NCBI GenBank assembly: GCA_016281295.1
Contig: JAEEII010000327.1
Coordinates: 1 to 53,410, forward strand
Direction of reading: 5' to 3'
Source: Bacteroidales bacterium
GTDB taxonomy: Bacteria; Bacteroidota; Bacteroidia; Bacteroidales; F082
Length of the DNA: 53,410 nucleotides
Position 1 is the first letter of the stretch. Each line of letters starts with the position of its first letter. Under the pieces are notes generated by a model. It did not search any database, was not told the DNA's origin, and was given only the letters and a program-made list of their open reading frames with translations. Both the position numbers and the translations under genes were made by a program. This document shows, one piece after another, positions 43,594 through 53,282 of the stretch.

Positions 43594-44868
43594 ATGTCCA
43601 TCTACGACTCTTACTGCAAATCATACAAGGTAACCACCGACAGCCGTCAAGTAGAACCTGATGCGGTGTTCTTTGCCCTAAAAGGAGAACATTTCGATGG
43701 CAATGACTTCGCCATTGAAGTGGCTGAGAAAGGCGTGGCCAGCCTTGTTGTAGCTGACCGTCCCTCTCTGCCCGACCATCCAAGGCTCATCAAAGTCAAC
43801 GACTCATTAAAGGCATTACAGGAACTGGCTCTTCATCACCGGATGCAGATGAAAGCCCTCCGCGTGCTGGCCATCACGGGGACCAACGGAAAGACCACCA
43901 CAAAGGAGCTGGTGTCCTCCGTACTCAGCAAGAAATACAAGATTACCTATACCCAAGGCAACTTCAACAATCACCTCGGAGTGCCACTTACCCTTCTCAA
44001 CATCACTCCTGACACCGAGATGGCCGTCGTTGAAATGGGTGCCAACCATCCTGGGGAAATCAAGACGCTGACAGCCCTTGCCCTTCCCGACTACGGCATC
44101 ATCACCAACATCGGGAAAGCCCATCTGGAAGGATTCGGCAGCTTTGAGGGGGTCATCAAGACTAAAAACGAGCTCTACGACCACCTCCGCACCCATCACA
44201 AGACCGCATTTGTCAACCGTGACAACGAACTGCTCATGAGCCTTATCGGTTCACTGGATCACTACACCTACGGCACAAAAGAGGCCCAGAGTGTCGTTAG
44301 CCCAGAGACATGCGACCCCTATCTGACAGTCTTTAACGAAAAAACAGGAATCATCAACACCCGCCTCGTCGGAGCATATAACTTTGAGAACGTAGCTGCT
44401 GCTATTGCGGTAGGACAGTATTTCGGCGTAGCCGACCACGACATCCGCGAGGCACTGGAACAATATCAACCCACCAACAGCAGGTCACAAGTCATTGAAG
44501 GAAGGAACCACATCATCATGGATGCCTACAATGCCAATCCGACCAGCATGAGTGCTGCCATCAAGAACTTCAGCACCATCTGTGGTGAACAAGCGATGTT
44601 GATTCTTGGCGACATGCGTGAGCTGGGCGATGCTTCCAAAGACGAGCACAAAGCCATCCTGGACCTAATCAAGACCCTAGGTTTCCGCCAAGTGTTGCTG
44701 GCTGGTCCGTGTTTCAGCCAATACAACGACAATCCCGATTTCATGACCTTCCCCGATGTGGAAGCACTTTGTAGTTACATGGAAAAGAATCCCGTGTCAA
44801 AGAGAAGCATCTTGGTAAAAGGCTCCAGAGGCATACGGCTGGAGAAAGTGCTGCCGCTGATTCAATGA
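43594..44868 (+). CDS. murF: UDP-N-acetylmuramoyl-tripeptide--D-alanyl-D-alanine ligase
   Basis: This 424-residue cytosolic Mur ligase adds D-Ala-D-Ala to the peptidoglycan precursor using ATP. The substrate-binding N-domain has TTDSRQVEPDAVFFALKGE. The ATP loop is ITGTNGKTTTKEL. VVEMGANHPGEIKTL and ITNIGKAHLEGFGSFEG give the metal site and the modified-lysine region. MDAYNANPTSM and LGDMRELG mark the C-domain. The ATG at 43594 gives the normal start, since the longer frame runs into the terminator. Its stop overlaps the anmK start. Confidence 0.95.
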   Translation: MSIYDSYCKSYKVTTDSRQVEPDAVFFALKGEHFDGNDFAIEVAEKGVASLVVADRPSLPDHPRLIKVNDSLKALQELALHHRMQMKALRVLAITGTNGKTTTKELVSSVLSKKYKITYTQGNFNNHLGVPLTLLNITPDTEMAVVEMGANHPGEIKTLTALALPDYGIITNIGKAHLEGFGSFEGVIKTKNELYDHLRTHHKTAFVNRDNELLMSLIGSLDHYTYGTKEAQSVVSPETCDPYLTVFNEKTGIINTRLVGAYNFENVAAAIAVGQYFGVADHDIREALEQYQPTNSRSQVIEGRNHIIMDAYNANPTSMSAAIKNFSTICGEQAMLILGDMRELGDASKDEHKAILDLIKTLGFRQVLLAGPCFSQYNDNPDFMTFPDVEALCSYMEKNPVSKRSILVKGSRGIRLEKVLPLIQ

Positions 44869-45950
44869 AAAAGTATCTTTCCATAGGACTAATGTCGGGC
44901 AGCTCGCTCGATGGCATCGACTTGGTGCTGACCCAACTTACCAGCGAGGACGGTCGTTATCATTACACTCTCCTCGACGCGGAGACACTGCCCTATCCCG
45001 AACCTTGGCGAAGACAGCTTGCCGACGCGTTTCATGCCAAACCCGAGGAGCTCGAGTCACTCGACAAGCGTTACGGTGACTATTTGGGACAATGCATTCG
45101 CCAGTTCGTGGAGTCACGAGGGGTCACGCCCGACTTTGTGGCTTCACACGGGCACACCGTCTTCCATAAGCCAGCACAACGGTACACCCTGCAAATTGGC
45201 GATGGGCAAGCCATTGCCAATCGTTGTGGGATTCTCACCGTCAACGATTTCCGAAGCGAAGATGTAAGAAAAGGCGGCCAAGGTGCCCCGCTGGTTCCCA
45301 TTGGCGACCGGTTGCTCTTCAGCGAATATGAGCTCTGCCTCAACATTGGAGGCATCGCCAACATCTCATACGAACAAGAGGGACGACGACTTGCATACGA
45401 CATCTGTATCGCCAACCAAGCCCTCAACACACTCGCCCAACGCGAAGGACTGGAATATGACCGCGATGGACTACTCGCCCGCAGCGGCCAGGTCAACCTC
45501 CAACTGCTTGACAAACTCAACAATCATCCTTACTACCAACAAACACCCCCAAAATCATTAGGTCGAGAATTCTTTGAGCGCTTTCAACGAGAAGAGCTGG
45601 ATGGCGACAGCACAGCCAACTTGCTGGCAACATTTACAGAACACATCGCCCTTCAAATCGCTCAATCTGTCAACAGCCAGCCACAGGGGAAACTCCTCGC
45701 CACTGGCGGTGGAGCACACAACACCTATCTCATAGAAAGGCTCCAACGACACACCCATCACAAGATTGTAGTCCCTGAACGTCAAACAGTTGACTACAAA
45801 GAAGCGTTGATTTTCGCACTGCTCGGGTTGCTCCGGATAGAAGGCCATCCCAATGTGCTATGCTCCGTCACGGGTGCACCCACCGACACCTGTGGTGGAC
45901 AGATTTGGGCTCCAAAGAAAGATTATGGCAATAATTTGGTACGGTTTTAG
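44865..45950 (+). CDS. anmK: Anhydro-N-acetylmuramic acid kinase
   Basis: This 361-residue kinase opens the anhydro ring of 1,6-anhydro-MurNAc from wall turnover and phosphorylates it, feeding cell-wall recycling. Family markers are GLMSGSSLDGIDLVL at the start, FVASHGHTVFHKP, NIGGIANISY, LLATGGGAHNTYLIERL and a C-terminal SVTGAPTDTCGGQ. The overlap with murF (ATGA) indicates coupled translation of a synthesis and a recycling gene. Length is normal. Confidence 0.95.
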   Translation: MKKYLSIGLMSGSSLDGIDLVLTQLTSEDGRYHYTLLDAETLPYPEPWRRQLADAFHAKPEELESLDKRYGDYLGQCIRQFVESRGVTPDFVASHGHTVFHKPAQRYTLQIGDGQAIANRCGILTVNDFRSEDVRKGGQGAPLVPIGDRLLFSEYELCLNIGGIANISYEQEGRRLAYDICIANQALNTLAQREGLEYDRDGLLARSGQVNLQLLDKLNNHPYYQQTPPKSLGREFFERFQREELDGDSTANLLATFTEHIALQIAQSVNSQPQGKLLATGGGAHNTYLIERLQRHTHHKIVVPERQTVDYKEALIFALLGLLRIEGHPNVLCSVTGAPTDTCGGQIWAPKKDYGNNLVRF

Positions 45951-45969
45951 TTATAATTATATATTTTTG
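45935..45969 (+). promoter_or_regulatory. Promoter of the exbB-exbD-tonB set
   Basis: TTTG (45935-45938), 23 bases, then TATTTTTG (45962-45969) fit a Bacteroidota promoter. The -33 box lies in the last codons of anmK. The exbB ATG is 27 bases further on. Confidence 0.6.
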
Positions 45970-45995
45970 TGAAACAATAAAAAGAATAGTAAAAT

Positions 45996-46697
45996 ATGTC
46001 ACTTCCCCTTCAAGTCATCACCAACGGCGCTGTGGCGCAAACCATGCCAGCTGAGGCTCTGGCACAACCCAGTGAAATCAAACTCTCCATCCTCGACCTT
46101 GCGATGAAAGGCGGTTGGATCATGCTCGTCCTTGCCATCCTTTCAGTCATCGCTGTGTATATCTTCATTGAGCGTTTCATCGTGGTGCAAAGAGCCACAA
46201 AGATCGACAAAAGCTTCATGGAACGCATCCGTGAATACATGAAAGACGGGCGCATCGACAATGCCAAAGCCCTTTGTCACGGCAGTGACTCTCCCATCGC
46301 AAGGATGATTGAAAAAGGACTCTCCCGTATTGGTCGTCCGCTGAACGACATCAACACAGCCATCGAGAATGTGGGAAACATCGAAGTCGGCAAGCTGGAG
46401 AAAGGTGTCACACTGCTCTCTATGATTGCAAGTGCCTCACCGATGATCGGATTCCTTGGCACGGTGACCGGCATGATCAGAGCTTTCTACAACATGTCGA
46501 TGGCAGGCAACAACATTGACATTGAATTACTCTCCTCGGGCATTTACGAGGCCATGGTAACCACGGTGGGTGGTCTGATTGTGGGCATCATCGCCTATCT
46601 GTTCTACACCATCATCGCGGCGAAGATTCAGGATGTCGTCAACCTCCTCGAGGCCAAGACCACTGAGTTCATGGATGTGCTCAACGAGCCTGCCTAA
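45996..46697 (+). CDS. exbB: MotA/TolQ/ExbB proton-channel family protein
   Basis: This 233-residue inner-membrane protein has three helices: near 38-60 (GGWIMLVLAILSVIAVYIFI), and a pair near 140-160 and 180-210. GVTLLSMIASASPMIGFLGTVTGMI and IYEAMVTTVGGLIVGIIAY are the conserved ExbB/TolQ channel segments. With ExbD it uses proton flow to power TonB at the outer membrane. The exbD and tonB genes follow. TolQ is an alternative name, but the TonB-like partner favours ExbB. Confidence 0.9.
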   Translation: MSLPLQVITNGAVAQTMPAEALAQPSEIKLSILDLAMKGGWIMLVLAILSVIAVYIFIERFIVVQRATKIDKSFMERIREYMKDGRIDNAKALCHGSDSPIARMIEKGLSRIGRPLNDINTAIENVGNIEVGKLEKGVTLLSMIASASPMIGFLGTVTGMIRAFYNMSMAGNNIDIELLSSGIYEAMVTTVGGLIVGIIAYLFYTIIAAKIQDVVNLLEAKTTEFMDVLNEPA

Positions 46698-46717
46698 CCT
46701 TAACAAAATCTGACACC

Positions 46718-47131
46718 ATGGCTATCAAAACACGAAACAAAATCGGGGTCACTTTCAATTCCTCGTCCATGTCGGACCTGGTGTTCCTGCTGTTGATTTT
46801 CTTCATGCTGACCTCCACCTTAGTGGCGCCGAACGCCATCAAGTTGCTGTTGCCATCGAGCAGCAGCAAGACCATGGCCAAGCAAACCGTCACTGTTTAC
46901 ATCAACGACCTATATCAATATTATGTGGAAGAGACCCCTGTCACGGATGATGACCTGGCCGGGAGCATCAGCACGAAGATCGCTGGCCAGGCCGATGCTA
47001 CCATCGTGCTTCGTTCCGACAAGTCGGTACCCGTCCAATATGTCGTCAACGTCATCGACGCCGTCAACGAGATCAACAACGCCACGCAACAGAACCATAA
47101 GGTCATCTTGGCCACCTCACCGAAAAAATGA
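46718..47131 (+). CDS. exbD: ExbD/TolR biopolymer transport protein
   Basis: This 137-residue protein has one N-terminal helix, MSDLVFLLLIFFMLTSTLV, containing the conserved Asp of the proton path. A periplasmic domain follows with VTVYINDLYQYYVEETPV and VLRSDKSVPVQYVVNVIDAV. It partners ExbB. Its stop overlaps the tonB start (ATGA). Confidence 0.93.
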   Translation: MAIKTRNKIGVTFNSSSMSDLVFLLLIFFMLTSTLVAPNAIKLLLPSSSSKTMAKQTVTVYINDLYQYYVEETPVTDDDLAGSISTKIAGQADATIVLRSDKSVPVQYVVNVIDAVNEINNATQQNHKVILATSPKK

Positions 47132-47922
47132 GTAACGAAAGAAAAAATAAGACCATCGCCGCTGTGGGGACTCTGCTAGTCCACGCTTTGATCCTGCTTG
47201 CCTTGTTTTTCATGGCATTCCGCACCCCTTTGCCGCTTCCTGGAGAAGAAGGAGTGGAAGTTGACTTAGGTTTTTACAACCAAGGCATGGGACTTGTGCA
47301 GCCCGACCACTCGGCCATCCCAGAACAATCGACGCCTCCCAAGCCTCACGAGGATGAGTCATCGAAGAGCAAAGAAGACGTCGTCACCCAGGACACTGAA
47401 GAAGCTCCTTCCATCAAAAAAGAAAAGGAGAAGGACCCGAAACAACAACCTGAGGTGAAGCCCAAAGAAAAGCCGGACAAACCTGAAGAGACACCGCAGC
47501 AGACTGTCAATCCCAAAGCCCTCTTCAAAGGCAAAGACAAGGCGCAGGACGGGGGCTCGGAAGGCATCACAGGACAGCCTGGCGACCAAGGCAACCCCAA
47601 CGGGCTCAAAGACATTAAGAAATACGACGGACAAGGCGGAAAAGGCAACGGCCTAGGCTATGACTTAGGAGGCCGCGGTGCCAAGTCCCTCCAACGCCCC
47701 TCTGAAGAGTTCCCGGAAGAAGGACATATCGTCGTCGAGATTTGGGTGGACCGTGAGGGCAACGTCATCCGTGCCAACATCACCAAAGGCACCGACATTG
47801 CCGACAGCGAGATGCGCACCACAGCCCTCGAAGCAGCACGCAGATCCAAGTTCTCCCCCGACCCCAACGCCCCGGAAGAACAAAAAGGAACCATCACTTA
47901 TAACTTCGTCAAAAAACACTAA
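47128..47922 (+). CDS. tonB: TonB-family energy transducer
   Basis: This 264-residue protein has an N-terminal membrane helix (about 10-32). A long Pro/Lys/Glu-rich spacer (about 60-165) crosses the periplasm, with KEKEKDPKQQPEVKPKEKPD as an example. The C-terminal TonB domain (about 190-264) contains VEIWVDREGNVIRANITKG and ALEAARRSKFSPDPNAPE. It carries energy from ExbB/ExbD to TonB-dependent receptors. A glycine-rich stretch (GQGGKGNGLGYDLGGRG) precedes the C-domain. folC follows after 19 bases. Confidence 0.92.
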   Translation: MSNERKNKTIAAVGTLLVHALILLALFFMAFRTPLPLPGEEGVEVDLGFYNQGMGLVQPDHSAIPEQSTPPKPHEDESSKSKEDVVTQDTEEAPSIKKEKEKDPKQQPEVKPKEKPDKPEETPQQTVNPKALFKGKDKAQDGGSEGITGQPGDQGNPNGLKDIKKYDGQGGKGNGLGYDLGGRGAKSLQRPSEEFPEEGHIVVEIWVDREGNVIRANITKGTDIADSEMRTTALEAARRSKFSPDPNAPEEQKGTITYNFVKKH

Positions 47923-47941
47923 CCCTTCAACTATCACCACG

Positions 47942-49228
47942 ATGAACTATCAGGAAACCCTGGATTGGATGTTCAACAAACTCCCGATGTACCAACGCGT
48001 CGGAGGAGCAGCATATAAAGCCGATCTTAACAATACTATCGCTTTGCTCGACCGTTTGGGCAACCCTCACCATCACTTCAAATCAGTCCATGTGGCTGGC
48101 ACCAACGGCAAAGGATCCACCTCTCATCTGCTTGCCTCCATCTTTCAAGAAGCAGGCTATAAAACAGGATTGTACACTTCCCCCCATCTGAGGGATTTCA
48201 GGGAACGCATCCGCATCAATGGAGAGATGATCTCCCAAGAACAAGTGGTGTCTTTCATCGAAGAAAACAAAGCCTTCTTCGAGCAGATGCAACTCTCCTT
48301 TTTTGAGATGACAGTAGGCATGGCCTTCGACTACTTCTCAAAGGAGAAGGTGGATATCGCCATCGTGGAAGTGGGCATGGGCGGCAGACTCGACTCCACC
48401 AACCTCATCACCCCTGAGCTGAGCGTCATTACCAACATCGGCCTCGACCACGTACAGTTCTTGGGCGACACCTTGGAGAAAATCGCAGGTGAGAAAGCCG
48501 GCATCATCAAAGAAGGAATCCCTGTCGTCATCGGTGAGACGCAAGCAGAGACCCATGCTGTCTTCGAACAAAAAGCAGCAGCTTGTCACAGCCCCATCTA
48601 CTTTGCCGACCAGATCTTCGACTGCGACAAAATCCATATCGAATCACAGACCATACAGCAATACGACATCTGGAAAAACAACAACCTGTATCTCGAAGCC
48701 TGCGAGATTCCCTTGATGGGAAACTATCAAAAGAAGAACCTCACCACGGTAATCTGTGCCATCGACTTGTTGCGAGAGCCTTTCCAGCTCTCTGACGACG
48801 ACATCCGGTGTGGCATCGCCAACGTCATCCGCAACACGCATCTCATGGGGCGCTGGCAGATTCTCAACGATGACCCGCTCACCATCGCCGACACCGGCCA
48901 CAACGTAGATGGCATCCGAGAAGTCATCAGCCAACTGGCCGAGATGAATTACAACAAACTGCATTTCGTCATCGGCATGGTCAACGACAAAGACATCGAC
49001 CATGTGCTTCAGCTGCTACCCCACCATTGCGAGTATTATTTCTGCAAAGCTGACATTCCACGTGGCCTTGATGCCAAAATACTGGCAGAAAAAGCCTTTG
49101 AACTCGGTTTGAGAGGAAAAGTTTACGACTCTGTTCGCGACGCATACCAGTCGGCTGTGAACTCCGCACATTTCGATGATGTAGTCTTTGTTGGCGGTTC
49201 CAACTTCATTGTGGCAGAAGTAGTATGA
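47942..49228 (+). CDS. folC: Folylpolyglutamate synthase / dihydrofolate synthase
   Basis: This 428-residue Mur-ligase-fold enzyme makes dihydrofolate from dihydropteroate and glutamate and lengthens folate glutamate tails. Motifs are VHVAGTNGKGSTSHLLASIF (ATP loop), YTSPHLRDFRERIRING, EVGMGGRLDSTN and ITNIGLDHVQFLGDT, followed by KIAGEKAGIIKEG. The ATG at 47942 gives the conserved start MNYQETLDWMFNKLPMYQRV. A longer frame would extend back through tonB. The stop overlaps the next gene (ATGA). Confidence 0.94.
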   Translation: MNYQETLDWMFNKLPMYQRVGGAAYKADLNNTIALLDRLGNPHHHFKSVHVAGTNGKGSTSHLLASIFQEAGYKTGLYTSPHLRDFRERIRINGEMISQEQVVSFIEENKAFFEQMQLSFFEMTVGMAFDYFSKEKVDIAIVEVGMGGRLDSTNLITPELSVITNIGLDHVQFLGDTLEKIAGEKAGIIKEGIPVVIGETQAETHAVFEQKAAACHSPIYFADQIFDCDKIHIESQTIQQYDIWKNNNLYLEACEIPLMGNYQKKNLTTVICAIDLLREPFQLSDDDIRCGIANVIRNTHLMGRWQILNDDPLTIADTGHNVDGIREVISQLAEMNYNKLHFVIGMVNDKDIDHVLQLLPHHCEYYFCKADIPRGLDAKILAEKAFELGLRGKVYDSVRDAYQSAVNSAHFDDVVFVGGSNFIVAEVV

Positions 49229-51576
49229 CCAAAAAGGCTTTGCATATTATCCTACTTACCGTGATGGCCACCTTGCTTGCATCGTGTTCCATCAAACGTT
49301 TTGTGCCTGAGGGTTCTGCCTTCTTGGACAAAAACAAAGTGGAAATCAAAGAAAAAAAAGGAAATATCAAAGCTTCCGAAATCGCCCCTTACCTAGAACA
49401 AAAGAGCTTCAGCGCGCGTTTTCCCTTTCGTTTCCGCCTCTGGTTATACTATGTGACTGAGAATCGTACCGATAAAAGATTTTGGCGCTGGATGAATACG
49501 AGTATAGCCAAGAAACCCGAGTATTACGATGCTGGAAAAATGGTCGGTAGTATTGAACAATTGAAACAGTATCTCAACAACAGAGGCTATTTCCATTCCA
49601 ATGTGACCTGCGAAACCAAAAAAATAAGCAAAAGGAAAAAACATCTGGTAAAAGCCACCTACTCAGTCTATCTTACCGAACCTTACCGTATCAGCAACAT
49701 CGACTATCAGATTGAAGACACGGCGTTGGCTAAGCATATCATGAGGTTTAAGGAGCGTTTCCCCGCAAAAGTTGGCGACATCTACAACTCCTATTATCTC
49801 GATGAGCAACGCGACATCATCACGGAAGGGCTTCGCAACTCCGGTTATTATTTCTTCACTAAAGACTACATCACCTACGAAGTTGACAGCAGCTTTAACA
49901 ACAACACGTTGACCGTCACCATGAAGATTGCCAACGCCAAGAACCGAAAGACCAACACCACCGAGCCCCATAAATGTTATTACATAAATAACATCAATAT
50001 TTATCCGAACTACACCCCATTCATGGCGAACGCCTCCCCTCTTGACACCACGAGTCTGACGTTTTCCATAGGCTCCCGAAACCGCACCAACACCCTTCAT
50101 TTCTACAACTACGAGAAGCCCCGAATTCGTCCTAGCACTTTCAACGAGATCATACAGATCTTTCAAGGTGCGCCCTATCGTCAACGACGAGTGGCTCAAA
50201 CCTATAGTGCCCTCTCGAATTTGAAAATCATCGCCAATTCGAGCATTGAATTTGACACCGTACCCAGCACCAACGACACCTTGAATCTCTTGGACTGCAA
50301 CATCTATCTCCGCAGGGCCAACACACATTCATTCAAACTTCAAATGGAAGGAACGAACAGTGGTGGCGACCTAGGTGTCAGCGGCAGCATCATCTACACC
50401 AACAAAAATATCTTCCGAGGGGCTGAGATGCTTCAAATAAGCCTCAAAGGAGGACTGGAAATGCAAGAGATTCTCGATTTAGGCGGTATGGAACCACCCG
50501 ATGGCTCGTTTTTCAATACAAGAGAGCTAATTTTTAACTCCAGTCTCTATATCCCTAAGTTCCTCAGTCCCATTCCATTAAAGACCTTCGCCCGTGACTA
50601 TCAGCCAAGGACTACCTTCTCGTTAGGCGGCAGCATGCAGATTCGGTATGCCTATTCGCGCTACATCAATATGGGATCGTTCGGTTACGACTGGAAAGCC
50701 AACCCCAGGTTGCAGTTTATCATCACCCCATTCTACCTCAACTCCGTAAAAGTCAACCCGATACCAGCATTTCAAGCCATCTTGGACCAAGAGAGCAACC
50801 AACGCATCAAGGATCAATACACCAACCATCTGGTTTTTGGCGGACGCTATTCATTCATCTACAACACACAGAGTTTCAACAAATCGAGCAATTACATCTA
50901 TCTTAGGATGAATCTTGAATCCAGTGGAGGCATCCTTTCTCTTTTCAACAACACAAAACTGTTCACACAGAATCAAGATCATCACGAGCTGTTTGGCATC
51001 CGCTACGCCCAATATCTCAGAGGAGATATTGACTTTAGGCAATATTTCAACCTTGCCGAAAACACATGGTTGGTTTTCAGAGAGTTGGTTGGTATGGGTT
51101 TGCCCTACGGGAACTCATACGACATGCCTTTTGAAAGGAGTTTCTATTCAGGAGGATCGACGGGAATGCGAGGTTGGAGTTATAGGGAGTTAGGGCCAGG
51201 CGCATACGTCCCTGGTTATGAAATTGTGAACATTGAGAAGATTGGGGACATCCAATTGGAATGCAATGCGGAGGTACGTTTCCCTTTACGCGGGAAATTC
51301 AATGGAGCGGTCTTTGTTGACGCAGGCAATATATGGAACTACCATGCCAATCAGCTGCTTCCCAATGGAGAATTCCACTTCGACACTTTTTATAACCAGA
51401 TTGCCATGGATGCGGGAATAGGTCTTCGTATGGACTTGGGTTTGGCCGTGATCCGTCTCGACGCAGCCATGCCCATACGCAACCCCTATCCGGATGTCAC
51501 AGGGGTTTACTGGAGATTCAAGGAAATGAGTATTTGGGATCTCCGTTGGTCGTTTAACATCGGATATCCATTCTAA
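49225..51576 (+). CDS. BamA/TamA-family outer-membrane lipoprotein (TamL-like)
   Basis: This 783-residue protein has a lipoprotein signal ending LLASC (Cys21), then SIKRFVPEGSAFLDKNKV, POTRA-like repeats to about residue 370, and a C-terminal Omp85 barrel. The barrel holds the family motif GGSTGMRGWSYRELGPGAY and the late VFVDAGNIWN. A lipidated TamA relative is typical of Bacteroidota (TamL), where it works with a TamB-like partner in outer-membrane assembly. No tamB gene is in the window. It is coupled to folC at its start and to the helicase gene at its end. Confidence 0.87.
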   Translation: MTKKALHIILLTVMATLLASCSIKRFVPEGSAFLDKNKVEIKEKKGNIKASEIAPYLEQKSFSARFPFRFRLWLYYVTENRTDKRFWRWMNTSIAKKPEYYDAGKMVGSIEQLKQYLNNRGYFHSNVTCETKKISKRKKHLVKATYSVYLTEPYRISNIDYQIEDTALAKHIMRFKERFPAKVGDIYNSYYLDEQRDIITEGLRNSGYYFFTKDYITYEVDSSFNNNTLTVTMKIANAKNRKTNTTEPHKCYYINNINIYPNYTPFMANASPLDTTSLTFSIGSRNRTNTLHFYNYEKPRIRPSTFNEIIQIFQGAPYRQRRVAQTYSALSNLKIIANSSIEFDTVPSTNDTLNLLDCNIYLRRANTHSFKLQMEGTNSGGDLGVSGSIIYTNKNIFRGAEMLQISLKGGLEMQEILDLGGMEPPDGSFFNTRELIFNSSLYIPKFLSPIPLKTFARDYQPRTTFSLGGSMQIRYAYSRYINMGSFGYDWKANPRLQFIITPFYLNSVKVNPIPAFQAILDQESNQRIKDQYTNHLVFGGRYSFIYNTQSFNKSSNYIYLRMNLESSGGILSLFNNTKLFTQNQDHHELFGIRYAQYLRGDIDFRQYFNLAENTWLVFRELVGMGLPYGNSYDMPFERSFYSGGSTGMRGWSYRELGPGAYVPGYEIVNIEKIGDIQLECNAEVRFPLRGKFNGAVFVDAGNIWNYHANQLLPNGEFHFDTFYNQIAMDAGIGLRMDLGLAVIRLDAAMPIRNPYPDVTGVYWRFKEMSIWDLRWSFNIGYPF

Positions 51577-51579
51577 ACC

Positions 51580-52995
51580 ATGACCCGTGAAGCGCTTTTT
51601 GACCATCTGATTGACGCCTTCCAGTTTCAACCCACCGAAGGTCAAGCTACTGTACTCTATCATCTTGCTGCCTTTCTGCTGTCGAAAAAGCCCAATCCCA
51701 CATATATCCTCAGAGGATATGCTGGTACGGGCAAGACCACCCTTGTCACCACCATGGTGAAGACCTTACCACAGATTGGGATGGGCTTTGTACTGATGGC
51801 ACCCACAGGACGAGCCGCTAAAGTCATCGGGAACTACACCCAACGCTTTGCCTCCACCATCCATAAAAAGATTTATCAGACCCTTAGTCTTCCTGACGGA
51901 AGCATGAGGATGGTGAGGGCGGAGAACAAACACAAAGACACGGTTTTCATTGTCGATGAGGCCTCAATGATTAGCGAGGAACATGAATTCGGTACCAGGA
52001 GCCTGTTGGACGACCTGATCAACTATGTTTTCAGCGGGGAGCGATGCCGACTGTTGTTAATCGGAGACACCGCCCAGCTGCCACCAGTGGGTAACAGTCA
52101 TAGTCCCGCACTCGACATCGACACCCTACGAAACGAATACCCGCTGACCATCGCCACCTACGAGCTTGTCGAAGTAAAACGTCAAGCACTGCTCTCAGGC
52201 ATCCTTTACAATGCGACTCAGCTACGGGAGCGTTTGTTGGAGGGACTCCCTTTTTATTCCCCACCATTCTTTGACCTCGGTTTCGACGACACTCAGAAGA
52301 TTGATCCCGAGACCTTCGAGGAGCTATTGCAAAACGCCTTTGACAATGAGCACCGTAACGAATCTGTCATCATCTGCAAGTCGAACAAAAGAGCCAACCT
52401 CTTCAACCAAGCAATCAGAAGCAGGATTTTGAACATGGAAGGCGAGATTGCCACCAGCGACCTGTTGATGGTGGTAAAGAACAACTATTATTGGTCGGAC
52501 GGGAACAAAGAAATCAGCTTCATTGCCAATGGAGACATGGCAGAGATTCGCAAGATCAGCCGTTACGAGGAGATGTACGGATTCAGGTTTGCGGACGTGG
52601 TGCTACATTTCCCTGACTATCCTGAAGCTTTGGATTTAGAGGTGAAGATCATGCTTGACACCTTAAACAGTGAGAGTGCATCGCTCACCGAAGAAGACCA
52701 GCTAAGGCTAAGGCAGGCTATAGAGGCCGATTATATGGATATACCGAATCGGAAGGATCGATACAAAGAGATGAAGAAGAACCCATGGTTCAACGCATTA
52801 CAGGTGAAGTTTGCATACGCCCTCACCTGTCACAAGACGCAAGGCGGTCAATGGAAAGAGGTCTTTGTAGATTCAGCTTTTAATTTGAAGGATGAGTTAG
52901 AGAAGGAAGATTTACGTTGGTTATATACAGCGGTCACGCGAGCCCAGGAGAAGTTGTTTTTTGTCAATTTCAAGGAAGAATTTTTCGAGAAGTGA
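51580..52995 (+). CDS. RecD-like superfamily 1 DNA helicase
   Basis: This 471-residue protein has Walker A GYAGTGKTTLV, motif Ia APTGRAAKV, Walker B VFIVDEASMI, and motif III LLIGDTAQLPPVG. The C-terminal UvrD-like part has YALTCHKTQGGQWKEVFVD and WLYTAVTRAQEKLFFV. This is an SF1B (RecD/Dda-like) helicase, much shorter than RecD2 of about 740 residues, so it lacks the long N-terminal region of that protein. It probably acts in replication or repair. The gene ends before the repeat block. Confidence 0.9.
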   Translation: MTREALFDHLIDAFQFQPTEGQATVLYHLAAFLLSKKPNPTYILRGYAGTGKTTLVTTMVKTLPQIGMGFVLMAPTGRAAKVIGNYTQRFASTIHKKIYQTLSLPDGSMRMVRAENKHKDTVFIVDEASMISEEHEFGTRSLLDDLINYVFSGERCRLLLIGDTAQLPPVGNSHSPALDIDTLRNEYPLTIATYELVEVKRQALLSGILYNATQLRERLLEGLPFYSPPFFDLGFDDTQKIDPETFEELLQNAFDNEHRNESVIICKSNKRANLFNQAIRSRILNMEGEIATSDLLMVVKNNYYWSDGNKEISFIANGDMAEIRKISRYEEMYGFRFADVVLHFPDYPEALDLEVKIMLDTLNSESASLTEEDQLRLRQAIEADYMDIPNRKDRYKEMKKNPWFNALQVKFAYALTCHKTQGGQWKEVFVDSAFNLKDELEKEDLRWLYTAVTRAQEKLFFVNFKEEFFEK

Positions 52996-53018
52996 GAATT
53001 GAGAGGTGAGAATCAAGC

Positions 53019-53107
53019 GGGAGCTACCCCGTTAGGGGTTAAATCTCGGTAGAAGGAGAATTTAGAATTTAGAGGGAGCTACCCCGTTAGGGGTTAAATC
53101 TCGGTAG
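53019..53107. repeat. Module B intergenic repeat, two direct copies
   Basis: A 34-base sequence starting GGGAGCTACCCCGTTAGG and ending CTCGGTAG occurs identically at 53019-53052 and 53074-53107. The 21-base spacer between them contains GAATTTAGAATTT. A decayed third copy is at 53162-53183. The inverted copy near the left end is at 276-303. Confidence 0.85.
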
Positions 53108-53120
53108 GCCCAGGGTAGAA

Positions 53121-53242
53121 CGCTCCCCCTCTCCACAGTGGAGAGGGGGCCGGGGGGTGAGGTTAGGGATTAAATCTCGGTAGGAAAGGCCCCAGGGCAG
53201 AACCCTCCCCCTCTCCCGTGGAGAGGGGGCCGGGGGGAGAGG
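53121..53242. repeat. Module A palindromic repeat, full copy and shorter copy
   Basis: The 42 bases at 53121-53162 are the reverse complement of 215-256 with two differences; the palindrome is at 53125-53149. A shorter copy has arms CCCCCTCTCC / GGAGAGGGGG around CGT at 53207-53229, followed by another GC-rich stretch. Nothing coding is credible between the helicase stop and the 5S gene. Confidence 0.82.
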
Positions 53243-53282
53243 CCCCGGTGTCCGGTTGGTAAGGCCTGGCCCCTAAATCAAA

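Noticed and set aside
47678..47941. N-terminal extension of FolC by 88 residues
   Set aside because: It lies in another frame of the tonB C-domain; the conserved FolC sequence begins at the ATG at 47942.
53019..53183. Possible CRISPR array
   Set aside because: Only two identical copies and one decayed copy, a low-complexity spacer and no cas genes; the same module occurs singly at the left end. It is an interspersed repeat.
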